NCBI GenBank assembly: GCA_964019335.1
Contig: OZ025654.1
Span: 620,001 to 684,000, forward strand
DNA from: Diplonema japonicum
Taxonomy: Eukaryota > Euglenozoa > Diplonemea > Diplonemida > Diplonemidae
DNA: 64,000 nt
Reading direction: 5' to 3'
The notes below the pieces were generated by a model. It was given only the letters and a program-made list of their open reading frames with translations. It was not told the origin of the DNA and searched no databases. A program made the translations under genes and the position numbers. This document shows, one piece after another, positions 37,961-47,800 of the stretch (positions are counted from its first letter, which is position 1; each line of letters begins with the position of its first letter).

Positions 37961-38833
37961 AGAAGAAAATTAATTAAAACACGGGAGCCTGGGAGGATAG
38001 GAGACAGAAAGAAAAAAAGGGAAAACAAAATAGAATTTCTAATCTACTATCTACTCAATTATGACTTGGACAGAGACACGCAAAAAGGGTGGAGAGACCC
38101 ATTGCCATCTGCCAGGTACATTTCTCTTTCTGTCGGATTGTAAGAAAGCTGCTAGTATGGGGGTTACGGGATAAAGAAAAAAAGTAAAATAATAAAAGAA
38201 GGAAGTCTTAACGAATTTAAAAATACTCTTTTTGGGTTTTCTTGTTTTTTTTTTCTTTCTTTTCTTTCTTCGTGTTGTTTGTTTTGTTGCCCTTTTTCTT
38301 TTTTTTTTTATATAAAATCTTTTTTTATCCCCACAAAAAAAGTTGTCTCGATTTTAGTGGTGCCATGCAGTATGTGACACAGCGGCCACCCTTGTGAAAC
38401 TTCGCCCCGAAGCCTCCCAAGTCCCCTCTAAAGTAAAAGTGGAGAGGTAAAGAAAGCTTGGAAATTGAAATAGGGAGAGGGGCCACAGAAGCAATTAAAC
38501 ACCAACTGGAGAGTTGTGGGAGGCTTGCTTCACTGGCACGATGCCGCGGGAGGCTACTTGTAGGGTGGGCTCTCCACCCCCGTCCAGGTTTCCCCACGTG
38601 TACGGCTTTAGAACGAGAGTTTCCCTTTCGCTTGTGTTTCTCCAAACCACAATTACCAGGAACCACCACAGGGAGGCTGGAAACATTGGTCCCCTAAAAA
38701 AAACTTTTAAATGGAAAAAAAAAATCTTTTTTTTCTTCTTCTAATAAAGACTTTTTTTCTTGCCCCCGTTACGGGTTTTTTATAAAAAAAGGATTTGTTT
38801 ACAACCCCCCCCCCCCCCATTCAACAAAAGATG
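37961..38833. other. Spacer with LINE 3' relic
   Basis: No intact gene. A LINE-like 3' terminus lies at 38342-38388. Upstream of it in element sense, 38390-38700 is GC-richer and partly open (LKPYTWGNLDGGGEP near 38600), possibly the decayed C-terminus of that element's polyprotein. The rest is T-rich homopolymer spacer. Confidence 0.5.
38342..38388 (-). mobile_element. 3' terminus of a third LINE subfamily (relic)
   Basis: In minus sense it contains TGTCACATACTGCA and ends GAGACAAC followed by T7. The two larger LINEs share CACATACYGCA and end in a short purine/pyrimidine word before a T-tract. The stem is weaker here. Confidence 0.55.
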
Positions 38834-40683
38834 TTACACCTCGTCGTGTGCAACAGCACCATTATTTAAAGGTGCCTCTGCTCCATTACCCACATTTTCA
38901 GAGTTTGCATTTCCAGATGTCAGTTCGGCAACCGGGTTTACAGGCACTCTCTGCGAGAAAGGGGCTAGGGGGACAGAGCTCAGCCTCGGTTCAGCTTGGG
39001 GAGCAGGGGGTGCTTCCTCATCGTTCTCAACTTGCTGCTCGATATTGGCGGTAGAAAAATCAAGCTCGTTTGGGGACTGGTTGGCCCCGTACTGCCCTGG
39101 CATCTCCCGCATCTCCTCGTTTTCGTCTGAAGAAGTGCTGCAGACGTCCTCGTCACGTACCTTCTGTGAAACCTGCCAAATATGTAGCATGTTGTCTTGC
39201 GAAGCGGTGGCGATGAACCAGTCCTCGTTGGGGTTCCAAGAAAGGCATGTTACAGGTGCTGTGTGGCCCAAGTGGACAAACATAACCTCCTTTGGAACTG
39301 CAAGATCGTCAGGGGGGACGTCGTCTGCAGGCGGCCCGCTCCACGCTGTCGTGAGCCACGGGCAGCATTCGATACGTCCGTTGTCATAACGTTCTTGATA
39401 GCTGTGCCTTTCGATGTCCCAGATGACAACTGTCCGATCGGTCGAACCCGTTGCCAGTACCGTCTCACTATGAGGCGCCCATTCCAGGCAGGTGATCTCC
39501 CCTGCATGGCCTCGGAGCGTCATTGGTGGCTCTGAGCGGCCCTCAAAGCGGATATCCCATATTTTAACGACATCTTTACCTGCAGTTGCAACCACGTGTT
39601 CTGCGAAAGGGTGCGCCTGCACGCAGTTTATGGTACTGGAATGCGCGTTTCTTACGTTTGTCATGGACCCTTTGTCGGCAAGGCGGGTGTCCCAGATTCG
39701 CATGGAGCGGTCATCTGAGACTGTGTACAGAAGGTGCTGGTGTGACGGGTGGAAGTCAACACCTTGTACCTCTGCTTCGTGTCCGGATAGTATGCAGAGA
39801 GGCTGAGGGTTTGTGTGTGAAAAAGAAGGTTTGATACCGGAATGCCCTTCGCAGGGCTGCCGCTGCCTCCTTCGAATTTTGTAAGTTCCGACGGGCGGAC
39901 TCTGTCCTCGATGTCCCAGATGAGGACCTGGCCGTCGTCGGCGCCCGATGCGAGAAGCCCGTCTCGTTTTTTATTCCACGACAAGGCCACACCTTCATCC
40001 TTGTGCCCGATGAGGTTCAGGTACAGGGCATCGTCGATTTGCCCGTTTCCGCCGAGGCTGCTTGTGGCGGGCTGTGTAATTTTTTTCTTCTTTGTTTTTT
40101 GAGTTTTCCATACAGCATCTTGCGGTGCGGTAAGGTCGCGTGCGTTGTCCAAATAATAAACGTACACCGGTGCAGAGGAAGAGTTGGTGTTTCCCTTGAC
40201 AGGCCCACGAGAGGCGATCACGTGGGGGTTTTGCGGCATGTGTTTAATACAGTTCACCTCCCCGTTGTGCGCCATCTTCTGCTTCACCCCAACCCGACCA
40301 ATCTGCAAGCGGTCTATAGTCCGCTCCCCGAAAAACCGTTCAGAAACTGACGGCAGTGTGCAGGTAAGGTTGTATATGAAATTGTTTAGCTGCGCCGGAC
40401 GTGCGCCGCTGGTGGGCTTCACCTCGTCCCATCCGGAATTCGCAGCCACTGTATCTATTTTAGAATGAGCGTGTGTGCCCATTAGGAGGTAGTTGATGGA
40501 GTAACCATGTTCGTCTCTACAGTCGTCTTCCGGCAACCAGTCAAGAGACAGCACAGGCCATTCAAAAGGATGAACAGTTGCGTGAGAGTACAATCCCGGC
40601 ATGTACCTCTTCCACACCCTGTACTGGTCCCACACTACCTTCTCTGCGCTGTAATCGTCGTTCCCGAACCCATAGCTTATCAT
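38834..40683 (-). CDS. RbAp46/48 (RBBP4/7, MSI1)-type WD40 histone chaperone, one 35-nt intron
   Basis: Exon 1 is 39838-40683, the intron 39803-39837 (35 nt, GTATC...CTCAG), and exon 2 38834-39802, giving 604 residues. Splicing restores KGIP-PLCILSGHEAEVQG, exactly the expected start of a WD repeat (SGHEAEVQGVDFHP). The N-terminal H4-binding helix is clear (WDQYRVWKRYMPGLYSH, HPFEWPVLSLDWLP). WD repeats follow with GHKDEGVALSWN, DDGQVLIWDI, DDRSMRIWD, GKDVVKIWDIR, STDRTVVIWDIE and SQDNMLHIWQV. Such proteins are subunits of CAF-1, HAT1, NuRD and PRC2. The last 150 residues are an acidic, Ser/Asn/Pro-rich tail absent from typical RbAp48 (about 425 residues). Start: MISYGFGNDDYSAEK, preceded by Lys/Phe low complexity. 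Confidence 0.92.
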
Positions 40684-40830
40684 TACTTTTTTTCTTTCCT
40701 CCTTTTTTTTGTTTTTGTTTTTTGTTTGACGTTGGGGGGGGGGGGGGGGATGAATATAAAATGGGGAAAGGGAAACAAAAAAAAAAGAGAATAAAAAAAG
40801 AAAATAAGAGGGTATCACAACAAAGGAGCC

Positions 40831-40861
<31 letters not shown>

Positions 40862-41052
40862 GTGTGTGTCTACCGGCCTGCACAATAATCAGCCGATTCT
40901 TTTTTTTTTGTGTCTGGAAAAAAAAAAAAAAAAAAAAAAAAACTTCTTTTTCCCTCTTTTTTTTCATAAAACGTGGCAAGAACACTTTTCTTTTTTATTC
41001 ATTTTTTTTTTTTTTTTTTTTTTTTTCACACTTTTTTTTTTTTTTTTTTTTT
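40684..41052. other. Spacer of stacked homopolymers
   Basis: No gene. The spacer includes G16 near 40734-40749, T-runs of 20 or more near 40830-40861 and 41000-41054, and a run of A near 40920-40941. In sense orientation these lie upstream of the RbAp-type start and downstream of the actin-like stop. Confidence 0.6.
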
Positions 41053-42207
41053 TTAATAACCCGACAACGAATTGCACCTGGAGTGCACAATACCGACACC
41101 CAGTTCATCATATTCATTCTTGGAGATCCACTGGTCCTGAAAGGTACCAAGCGAAGCAAGGATCGCACCACCCATCCAAACTGTGTATTTTCGAATATTC
41201 CTGCCCTCCGCCGACGAGTCCGACACCACTTTGATACTCTCTCTGGCGTTGGGGGGAATCTTCGGGTGACGGGCAAGCTCGGCAGTGAGACGCGGCTCCA
41301 TATTTTTGAAGAGCGTCGTACCTCCAGACAGAACGATGTTACTCAGCAAAGTCTTTCTGCAGTCGATGGGGCAGTCCCAAATGGATCTCTGTATAACGTC
41401 TGGAAGCGATTCTGCTTCAGAATCCATCAATTTTGGGTCAAATAAAGCTTCGGGGCATGCAAACTTGGACATTCCAAGGTTGAGCTCACGACCGTCAGGA
41501 AGAGTGTACTTTTCGTCAAAGGAGTCTGGATCCTCCTCCCATTTTTCAATATCTGTTTCAAAATCGTCGGATAGAAAGGTCAGCGACTCCTTGATGTCCT
41601 TTGCCCACTCCCTGTGCTTTGATGTGGTTAGTTTTACATCGTCGTTGATATCAGACAATAAACGCATCATCCATTCTGTTAAATCTCTTCCTGCGATTTC
41701 CAATCTTTTCACCGCAGACGGCATGACTCTTCCATCATATACAGGGACAGTGTGGGTTACACCGTCTCCGGAATCTATCACGATACCGTCGTTGCGGCCG
41801 GAGGCGTAGAGTGCGAGAACGGCTTGGATTTGAACGAAGAGTGCGGGGACCTCGAACTCTTCGAAGAGGATTTCAAGCATTTTTTCGCGGTTTTTCTTGG
41901 GGTTGAGCGGTGCCTCGGTCACGAGGACTGCTTGTTTTTCGGGTTCGGTATCGAGTTCTTTGTAAGCGTGCCGCCAGACCTTGGACATTCCATCCCAGTC
42001 GTTGACGATGCCGTGCTCTACCGGATATCGCAGTCTGTAGCCTTTTGCGTCGACAGCTTCTTGTCCTACTAGTACCCCATCACCTCTTATCTCCTTCCCT
42101 ACGCATGACGGGAAGACCGCAGTCGGTTCTTCCGCGCCAGCAAACCCTGCCTTCATCATGCCTGTGCCGTTGTCTAGGACAACGGCGTCTTCGTCCATCC
42201 ATGCCAT
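41053..42207 (-). CDS. Divergent actin-family protein
   Basis: A 384-residue actin-fold protein, about the length of actin (375). Phosphate-1 loop LDNGTGMMKAGFAG, a DNase-loop region, HGIVNDWDGM, TEAPLNPKKNREKM, phosphate-2 loop DSGDGVTHTVPVYDG, AGRDLTEWMMRLL, LSGGTTLFKNMEPR, KYTVWMGGAILASLGTF and WISKNEYDELGVGIVHSRC are all in order. It departs from conventional actin in a Glu/Asp-rich insertion near residue 230 (EKWEEDPDSF) and an extended C-terminus after the HSRC. It could be a fast-evolving conventional actin or an Arp1-like protein; the C-terminal motif fits actin/Arp1 better than Arp2 or Arp3. Start MAWMDEDAVVLDNG; an in-frame extension above it is low complexity. A G18 run lies immediately upstream of the start codon. 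Confidence 0.88.
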   Translation of the reverse strand: MAWMDEDAVVLDNGTGMMKAGFAGAEEPTAVFPSCVGKEIRGDGVLVGQEAVDAKGYRLRYPVEHGIVNDWDGMSKVWRHAYKELDTEPEKQAVLVTEAPLNPKKNREKMLEILFEEFEVPALFVQIQAVLALYASGRNDGIVIDSGDGVTHTVPVYDGRVMPSAVKRLEIAGRDLTEWMMRLLSDINDDVKLTTSKHREWAKDIKESLTFLSDDFETDIEKWEEDPDSFDEKYTLPDGRELNLGMSKFACPEALFDPKLMDSEAESLPDVIQRSIWDCPIDCRKTLLSNIVLSGGTTLFKNMEPRLTAELARHPKIPPNARESIKVVSDSSAEGRNIRKYTVWMGGAILASLGTFQDQWISKNEYDELGVGIVHSRCNSLSGY

Positions 42208-42616
42208 GCCCCCCCCCCCCCCCCCCCTGTCCTCAACCTTTTTTTTTTTTTTTTTGAGAATGGGATTTTTTTTTTGGGGGGGAAAAATAACTGAGAAAAA
42301 AAAGAAATGGGGGGGGGGAAAAAAAGGAAAGAAAAAAAAAGAGAGTAGCCCCCCGCCCCGCACTGTGTAAATTGGAAGGGAGGAATTTTAAAAAAAAAAG
42401 GTTTTTTTTTGTTATGTTCTAAGTATACCCGTGTAAAGGTAAAAAGGAATATGATGGGGGCCCCATGAGGTAAAGAAAAAAGAAAGGGAAAAAAAAAAAA
42501 AAAGCATGGGGACATCATTTCTTTTTTGTTTTTGTTTTTTGTTTTGTTGTTCTTTGGTTTGTTTTTTTTGTTTTGTTTTGTTTTGTTTTTTTGTTGCTGA
42601 GCCAAGAAAGAGAGAC
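42208..42616. other. Spacer, no gene seen
   Basis: G/A-rich leader of the actin-like gene (G18 in sense directly before the ATG), followed by A/T homopolymers and TTTTG repeats near 42530-42595. No coding sequence beyond low-complexity frames. Confidence 0.5.
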
Positions 42617-42873
42617 TTAATGCTTCCCTGCAAGGTCACCACCACCTGCCAGCCCGCCTCCCAGGGAAATCTGTATTTTTTTTCCCCCTCCCTTTTCTTT
42701 TTTTTTTTTTTTTGGTCTACCTTATGTTCGATGTTGGAGTTGAGAGATTTAATTCCAGCTTCGAGCTGGTGGTTTTCATCTGCCAAGGCTTTCTTACGGC
42801 TTTCTAAAGGTCCGAAAAACTGCCCTAAGGGGGCAAGAATCGTGTCGGGGAGCTTCACTGCCTGCTTGCCCAT
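42617..42873 (-). CDS. Small 68-residue protein with one 50-nt intron
   Basis: Exon 1 is 42721-42873 (51 codons, start MGKQAVKLPDTIL), the intron 42671-42720 (GTAGACC...TACAG, A/G-rich throughout), and exon 2 42617-42670, ending ...GGGDLAGKH and TAA. Without splicing the frame runs into Lys-rich intron and spacer. Splicing gives a Gly-rich, well-formed C-terminus in phase 0. The protein has a short helical region (LESRKKALADENHQLEAG) and no TM. I do not recognise the family. It sits in a run of small genes between the actin-like and EF-hand genes. Confidence 0.6.
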
Positions 42874-43470
42874 TTTTATTTATTCCTTCTCTGGTCTTAG
42901 AATACTACTGCGGGTAGGGTTTCAAGGAAAGGCATACCAAAAAAAAAAACGGAAAGAGAAGGAAAACAGAGATAGAGAAATACAAGAAAAACAATGAGAC
43001 CCCAAAAGGAAGCAATTGGGTGTGATTCATAAAACGTGGCCTCTAGCCAGTGGTGCGCTTGGTGCATCTGACTCAGAAAAAGAAAAAGAGTGGGTGAAAG
43101 AAAAAAAAGAAAAGAACGGAAAGCAGAAAGAATCATAAAAGCTATCTTGGCGGAATAATGTGAGCTGCAAGGAAGTCTTTTGTGTTTCTTGCAGAGAAAA
43201 AAAAAGGAGAACAAATGGCGTGCTAGTGGACGACCGAAAAGGAAGAAGAAAAAAAAAAAAAATACAGCTTGTCATTTTTTTTTCCTTTTCTTTTTTTTTT
43301 GGGGGGGTTTTTTTTTCGCTCGAGATAAAGTGAAACTAAATTCCTTTGCTCGGCACACACACAAAAAAAAAAAAAAAGGATAACAAGCCAGTTATAAAAA
43401 GCAATATCGTGAACGGAAGCTCGCGAAAGAGGGATAAAAAAAAAGGGGGGAACTTGGACCAAAGTCTGCC
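42874..43470. other. Spacer, no gene seen
   Basis: A-rich and T-rich runs with one moderately complex stretch (43020-43170) that has no supported frame. Confidence 0.45.
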
Positions 43471-43680
43471 TCAGGAAGCATTTTTAATCGGCAACGTTGC
43501 ACCCGGCACCACCTTCAACGCCTCATGCATCAGATACAGGTCCTGCCGCACAGGAGGGGGCACCATCATGGCAGGATCAGGATGCTGGTGTTTCTTGCCC
43601 ATTTCAATGATCACATTCATCTCATATATCATAACCCCTACTGTGGCGAGGAATGCGACTCCTGCGGTGCCGGAAGACAT
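43471..43680 (-). CDS. Small 69-residue single-TM protein
   Basis: Start MSSGTAGVAFLATVGVMIYE, followed by MNVIIEMGKKHQHPDP and a hydrophilic tail ending LPIKNAS. One N-terminal hydrophobic helix (about residues 7-24) then a conserved-looking charged segment suggests a small membrane-anchored subunit, for instance of a mitochondrial inner-membrane complex; that is a guess. The coding stretch is compositionally normal between two homopolymer blocks, and the upstream extension in frame is low complexity, which supports this start. Confidence 0.55.
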   Translation of the reverse strand: MSSGTAGVAFLATVGVMIYEMNVIIEMGKKHQHPDPAMMVPPPVRQDLYLMHEALKVVPGATLPIKNAS

Positions 43681-43876
43681 CTTCTTTTTTTTCTCCCCCC
43701 CCTTTTCCCCCCCTCCTTTTTTTTTTTTTTTTTTACGATAATTAATGGGGGGGAAAAAAATGGTGGGGTTTTTTTTTTCTTCCCAGAACACTTTGGAGGA
43801 AACGTTGGGGGGGGGGGGGGGGGTATGTGGGCTTACAAATAGGGGAAAACAGGGGGGGGGGGGGGAAGGGAAACAT

Positions 43877-44045
43877 CTACGGCCTCGGAGAAATGATGCT
43901 GCGCATAGACTTGACAGAATCCATGACAGCCAACCACTGCTGCAAGTTAATTGCTTGTTCGCCGCCGCTTGCTGCAGTAATGTATGACTCAATCCTTGAA
44001 CGCATGTCCTCAGCGTTCTCGCCCAGCTGACGGGCGACCTCCACT

Positions 44046-44084
<39 letters not shown>

Positions 44085-44443
44085 ACAATTGTAATGCATA
44101 CCCATATTGTCGACGGTGATTGTGTCAGACTTGTCAAGATCGAAGAGCTTGAAAGCCCTTTTAGCCTCTTCCTCACTATCCTTTGCCGCGGTGCGGTCCA
44201 CCATCATTTTCTCGAACTCATCATAGCTGTTTTTTTTTCTTTTTTTTTTTTTCTTTAAAGATACTTAATCTTTGCGTCCCCATCCTTGTCGATCGCCGTC
44301 ATCATATCCAGAACTTCGGAGTCCTCCAGCTGCCACCCCAACGACAGCATTGCCAGCTTCATCTCCTGCTGATCGATCTCACCGCTTCCGTCTGAGTCGA
44401 AAAGACGAAAGGACTCCTTAATGTGCTCCATGGAAAGTGTCAT
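43877..44443 (-). CDS. Centrin/calmodulin-like EF-hand protein, two short introns
   Basis: Exons 44265-44443, 44102-44226 and 43877-44043 give 156 residues. Intron 1 (44227-44264, 38 nt) and intron 2 (44044-44101, 58 nt, with an A-run of about 36 in sense) are GT...CAG. Splicing restores DKDGDAKINYDEFEKMM and DNMVEVARQLGE, both textbook centrin/calmodulin joins. EF-hand 1 is DSDGSGEIDQQE, EF-hand 2 DKDGDAKINYDE, EF-hand 3 DLDKSDTITVDN. The fourth is degenerate (GGEQAINLQQW) with no Ca ligands. The order and EEAKRAFKLFDLDKSDTIT resemble centrin, so a basal-body or flagellar role is likely but inferred. Start MTLSMEHIKESF; a second Met five residues on is possible. Confidence 0.88.
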
Positions 44444-44871
44444 TTTTTCTTCTCTTTTTTCTCTCACCTTTTTTTCTTCAATTTTTTATTTTTTTCTTTC
44501 TATTTTGTTGTCACTTTCTTCTTCTTTCTTTTTCTTTTTTGAATTCTCGCTTTTTTTTTTTTCGCTTGTTCTGACCTGCTCTGCATCTTTGCTATTTCCG
44601 AGAGCTGGCCTTATCTGAGCGGCTGCTGCAATTTCCCATTGACGAAAAAAAACTTTTTCTCTTACACCCTTTAACTGGAATCACCCCCACCCACATCAAC
44701 CATATTGACGTTGCCGTGAGGCGGGTAAGCAGGGGTAAACGGACAAGCTGCCTCTTTTTTTGCAGTAACGGAAACAGAAAAAAGACTGAATTCGAAACAA
44801 AACGGAAGAAGGAAAAAAAAAGGTAGAAACCTCTCAGAAAGAAAAGAACTGGAAAAGACGGTCAGTCCATG
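44444..44871. other. Spacer with 3'-flank motif
   Basis: T-rich leader side of the EF-hand gene, then mixed sequence. TAAACGGACAAGCTGC (44736-44751) followed by GGAAACAGAAAAA is shared with 6.03 kb. Both lie about 120-200 bp beyond a gene stop. Confidence 0.5.
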
Positions 44872-47800
44872 TCACCCCACTCTTCGGAACAAACACTCCC
44901 TTCCCCACGATGGCGCGCTGTTCACGCAAGCTCTGCAGCTTTCTTCGTTATAAGGGACACGAGCGATGGAGCAGTCGGAAGGGAGGCCGAGTGTCTTACG
45001 ACTTTCTTCACATGTAAGGAGGCCCTCGCAGCTTAGCCCACGCCTCCCGGAAGCACACTCTGAAAGGGTCGTTCCCACAAAACGCCCTGTAGTCTCGACA
45101 CAGGTGTGTGTATCTGGTGAGAGCTCTCCCTCGTGGCACACGTAAGGGTAGCAGAAGCCCGTAGCTGAGCAGGTTCTGTACGGTTGCACTTTGCATGTTC
45201 CCGACTTGCACACCAGCATGTCGTCAAGGTAGGCTTCAGATTTAGCGTAGAACGTGGCGGAGTGCAATGTGTCGGAGTGCGTAGGGAGGCATGCGCTGCA
45301 TGTCTGTAGAGCTGCCCCATCGACCCACACAAGGGGTGTGCTTCCATTGAACCCCACATCTACTTGGTGCCATTCGTTGGGTTCGAACTGTTTCTTGCTG
45401 TCTAGTTTTACCCCCCCGCACGTTACCCCCCACACCATGCCCCCTCCCACTGTGATGTTCCCGACAAGGCCTTCGCTGCTGCTCCACATCCCCAGCGTCA
45501 CGTAGCTGTCCTCCCATCCTGTCTTCCGCATTTTGAACCTCACGTGTCTCCCAGGTACACTGCCCCCCCATTTCGCCTCAGAGCCGTCATCTCCTTTCAG
45601 TGCTGGGTTCCCGTCCACCAGCTTGTACCCCAGGGACCCGTTCACAGAGTACCATGCACTGCGCCAGTTGAACATTTCTTGCCACACAGTGTCGCCCTCT
45701 AACGGCAGCGGCTCAGCCGTCATGGCCGTCTCGCACAGCGTGCCTGACGTGGTGTGCGACATGCTGCTGCTCGCACTGAATGTAGCTGACTCACTTGCAC
45801 TAAACGTGTCTGTGTCGGTGGCACTAGTTGTCAGGGTCTTGGTCTCCGTCAGAGATCTTGTTAGCAACGTCAAGGTCTCGGAAGCGGTGAGGGTTCCTGT
45901 CCTCAGTGAGGCCGTCCTAGTCGGGACCGTGAGAGATACTGTGCTCGTCTCTGTGTGAGTCTCAGTCAGAGTGGCGCTTGCTGTGCCCGTCAGGGTGGTC
46001 GTATCGGTGACTGTGGGGATGGTTGCCGTTCCTGTCAGCGTAGAGGACGCAGTGATCAAACTCACAGTGAAGGTGTCAGAAAGCGTGCCAAGAGTCAATG
46101 TTGCGGAGGCGGTCTCCGACAGCGTGGGCAGCGTCATGGATCTCGTCTCCGTGTGCGTCTCCGAGAGCGACTCTGTCCGTGTCGGCAGCGTTAGCGACAC
46201 TGTGTGGGTTTCCGTGAGCGATTGGGTCTCCGTCCCTGTGGGCAGTGTCACCGTCTGCGTTATTGTCCCTGTTGGGAAGGTCAAACTGAAAGTTGCACTT
46301 CCCGTCGGGATTGTCATGGTCTCAGTCATAGTGGAGGTGGGCAGTGTCACAGAGAAGGTTGATGTTCCCGTTGGGAGCGTCAAAGTGAATGTTTGGGTCC
46401 CGGTGGGCAGCGTAAGGGAATACGTGGCGGTCCCTGTGGGCATTGTCAGGGTGAAGGTCTCTGTCCCAGTAGGAAGCGTCAGGGTTTCTGTCGCCGTGCT
46501 TGTTGGAAGTGTCAGAGTCTCCGTCGCAGTTCCAGTAGGAAGCGTGAAAGTCTCAGTTGCAGTCCCTGTGGGAAGTGTCATAGAGAAGGTTTGAGTCCCG
46601 GTAGGAAGCGTGAATGTGAGAGTGTTTGTCCCAGTGGGCATCGTCATGGAAGTTGTTTCAGTGCCTGTGGGGAGTGTCAGCGAGAAGGTGGCCGACCCTG
46701 TGGGGATGGACATCGTGTAAGAAGCTGTGCCAGTCGGGAAGGTCAGCGTGAGCGATGCGGTGCCAGTAGGCAGCGACAGCGTCATTGTTTCCGTCCCTGT
46801 TGGCAGTGTGAAGGTCTCGCTGGCTGTCTCGGTAGGAAGAGTGAAAGTGTGGGTTTCGGTGCTTGTTGGCAACGTCAGTGTCTCAGTCACAGTTGAGGTA
46901 GGCAACGTCAATGTCAAGGTCTCCGTTCTCGTAGGGAGGGAAAAGGTTACCGTCTCCGTTCCAGTAGGAAGCGTAAATGTTTCCGTTGCTGTTTCTGTTG
47001 GGAGTGTAAAAGTGTGAGTCTCTGTGCTTGTCGGCAGCGTTAGTGTCAAAGTTTCAGTTCCGGTGGGTAACGTCAGCGTCCAGGTCTCTGTACTTGTCGG
47101 GAGGGTAAAGGTGACTGTCTCTGTACCAGTGGGCAGCGTGAACGTTTCCGTCGCTGTGCTGGTGGGAAGTGTCAGTGTCTCAGTCACAGTTGACGTAGGC
47201 AAGGTAAGTGTCAATGTCTCTGTGCCCGTCGGGAGGGAAAGTGTAATAGTCTCTGTTCCAGTTGGCAGTGTGAAAGTTTCAGTTGCTGTCCCGGTGGGAA
47301 GAGTGAAAGTGTGGGTTTCAGTACTTGTTGGCAATGTCAGTGTCTCAGTCGCAGTTGCGGTAGGAAGGGTTAATGTTAAAGTCTCTGTACCAGTGGGCAA
47401 CGAGAAAGTCACTGTCTCAGTCCCAGTGGGCAGCGTGAAGGTCTCTGTTGCGGTGCTTGTGGGAAGCGTCAAAGTGACCGTAGCCGTGCTGGTGGGCAAG
47501 GTAAGCGTAACCGTCGCTGTTCCCGTTGGGAGAGACAGAGTTAGTGTCTCTGTTCCAGTGGGTAGCGTATAGGTTTCAGTTGCTGTCCCGGTGGGGAGAG
47601 TGAAAGTGTGGGTTTCGGTGCTTGTCGGTAGCGTTAGTGTCTCAGTCGCAGTTGAGGTGGGCAAAGTCAACGTCCAAGTCACTGTGCCTGTTGGGAGGGA
47701 CAGGGTGATAGTCTCAGTCCCAGTGGGCAGCGTGAAGGTTTCCGTTGCCGTTCCGGTAGGAAGAGTGAAAGTGTGGGTTTCGGTGCTTGTTGGCAGCGTT

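Noticed and set aside
39661-39837. Frameshift or pseudogene interpretation of the split WD40 protein
   Set aside because: A 35-nt GT-AG intron restores a perfect WD-repeat start, so splicing explains the break.
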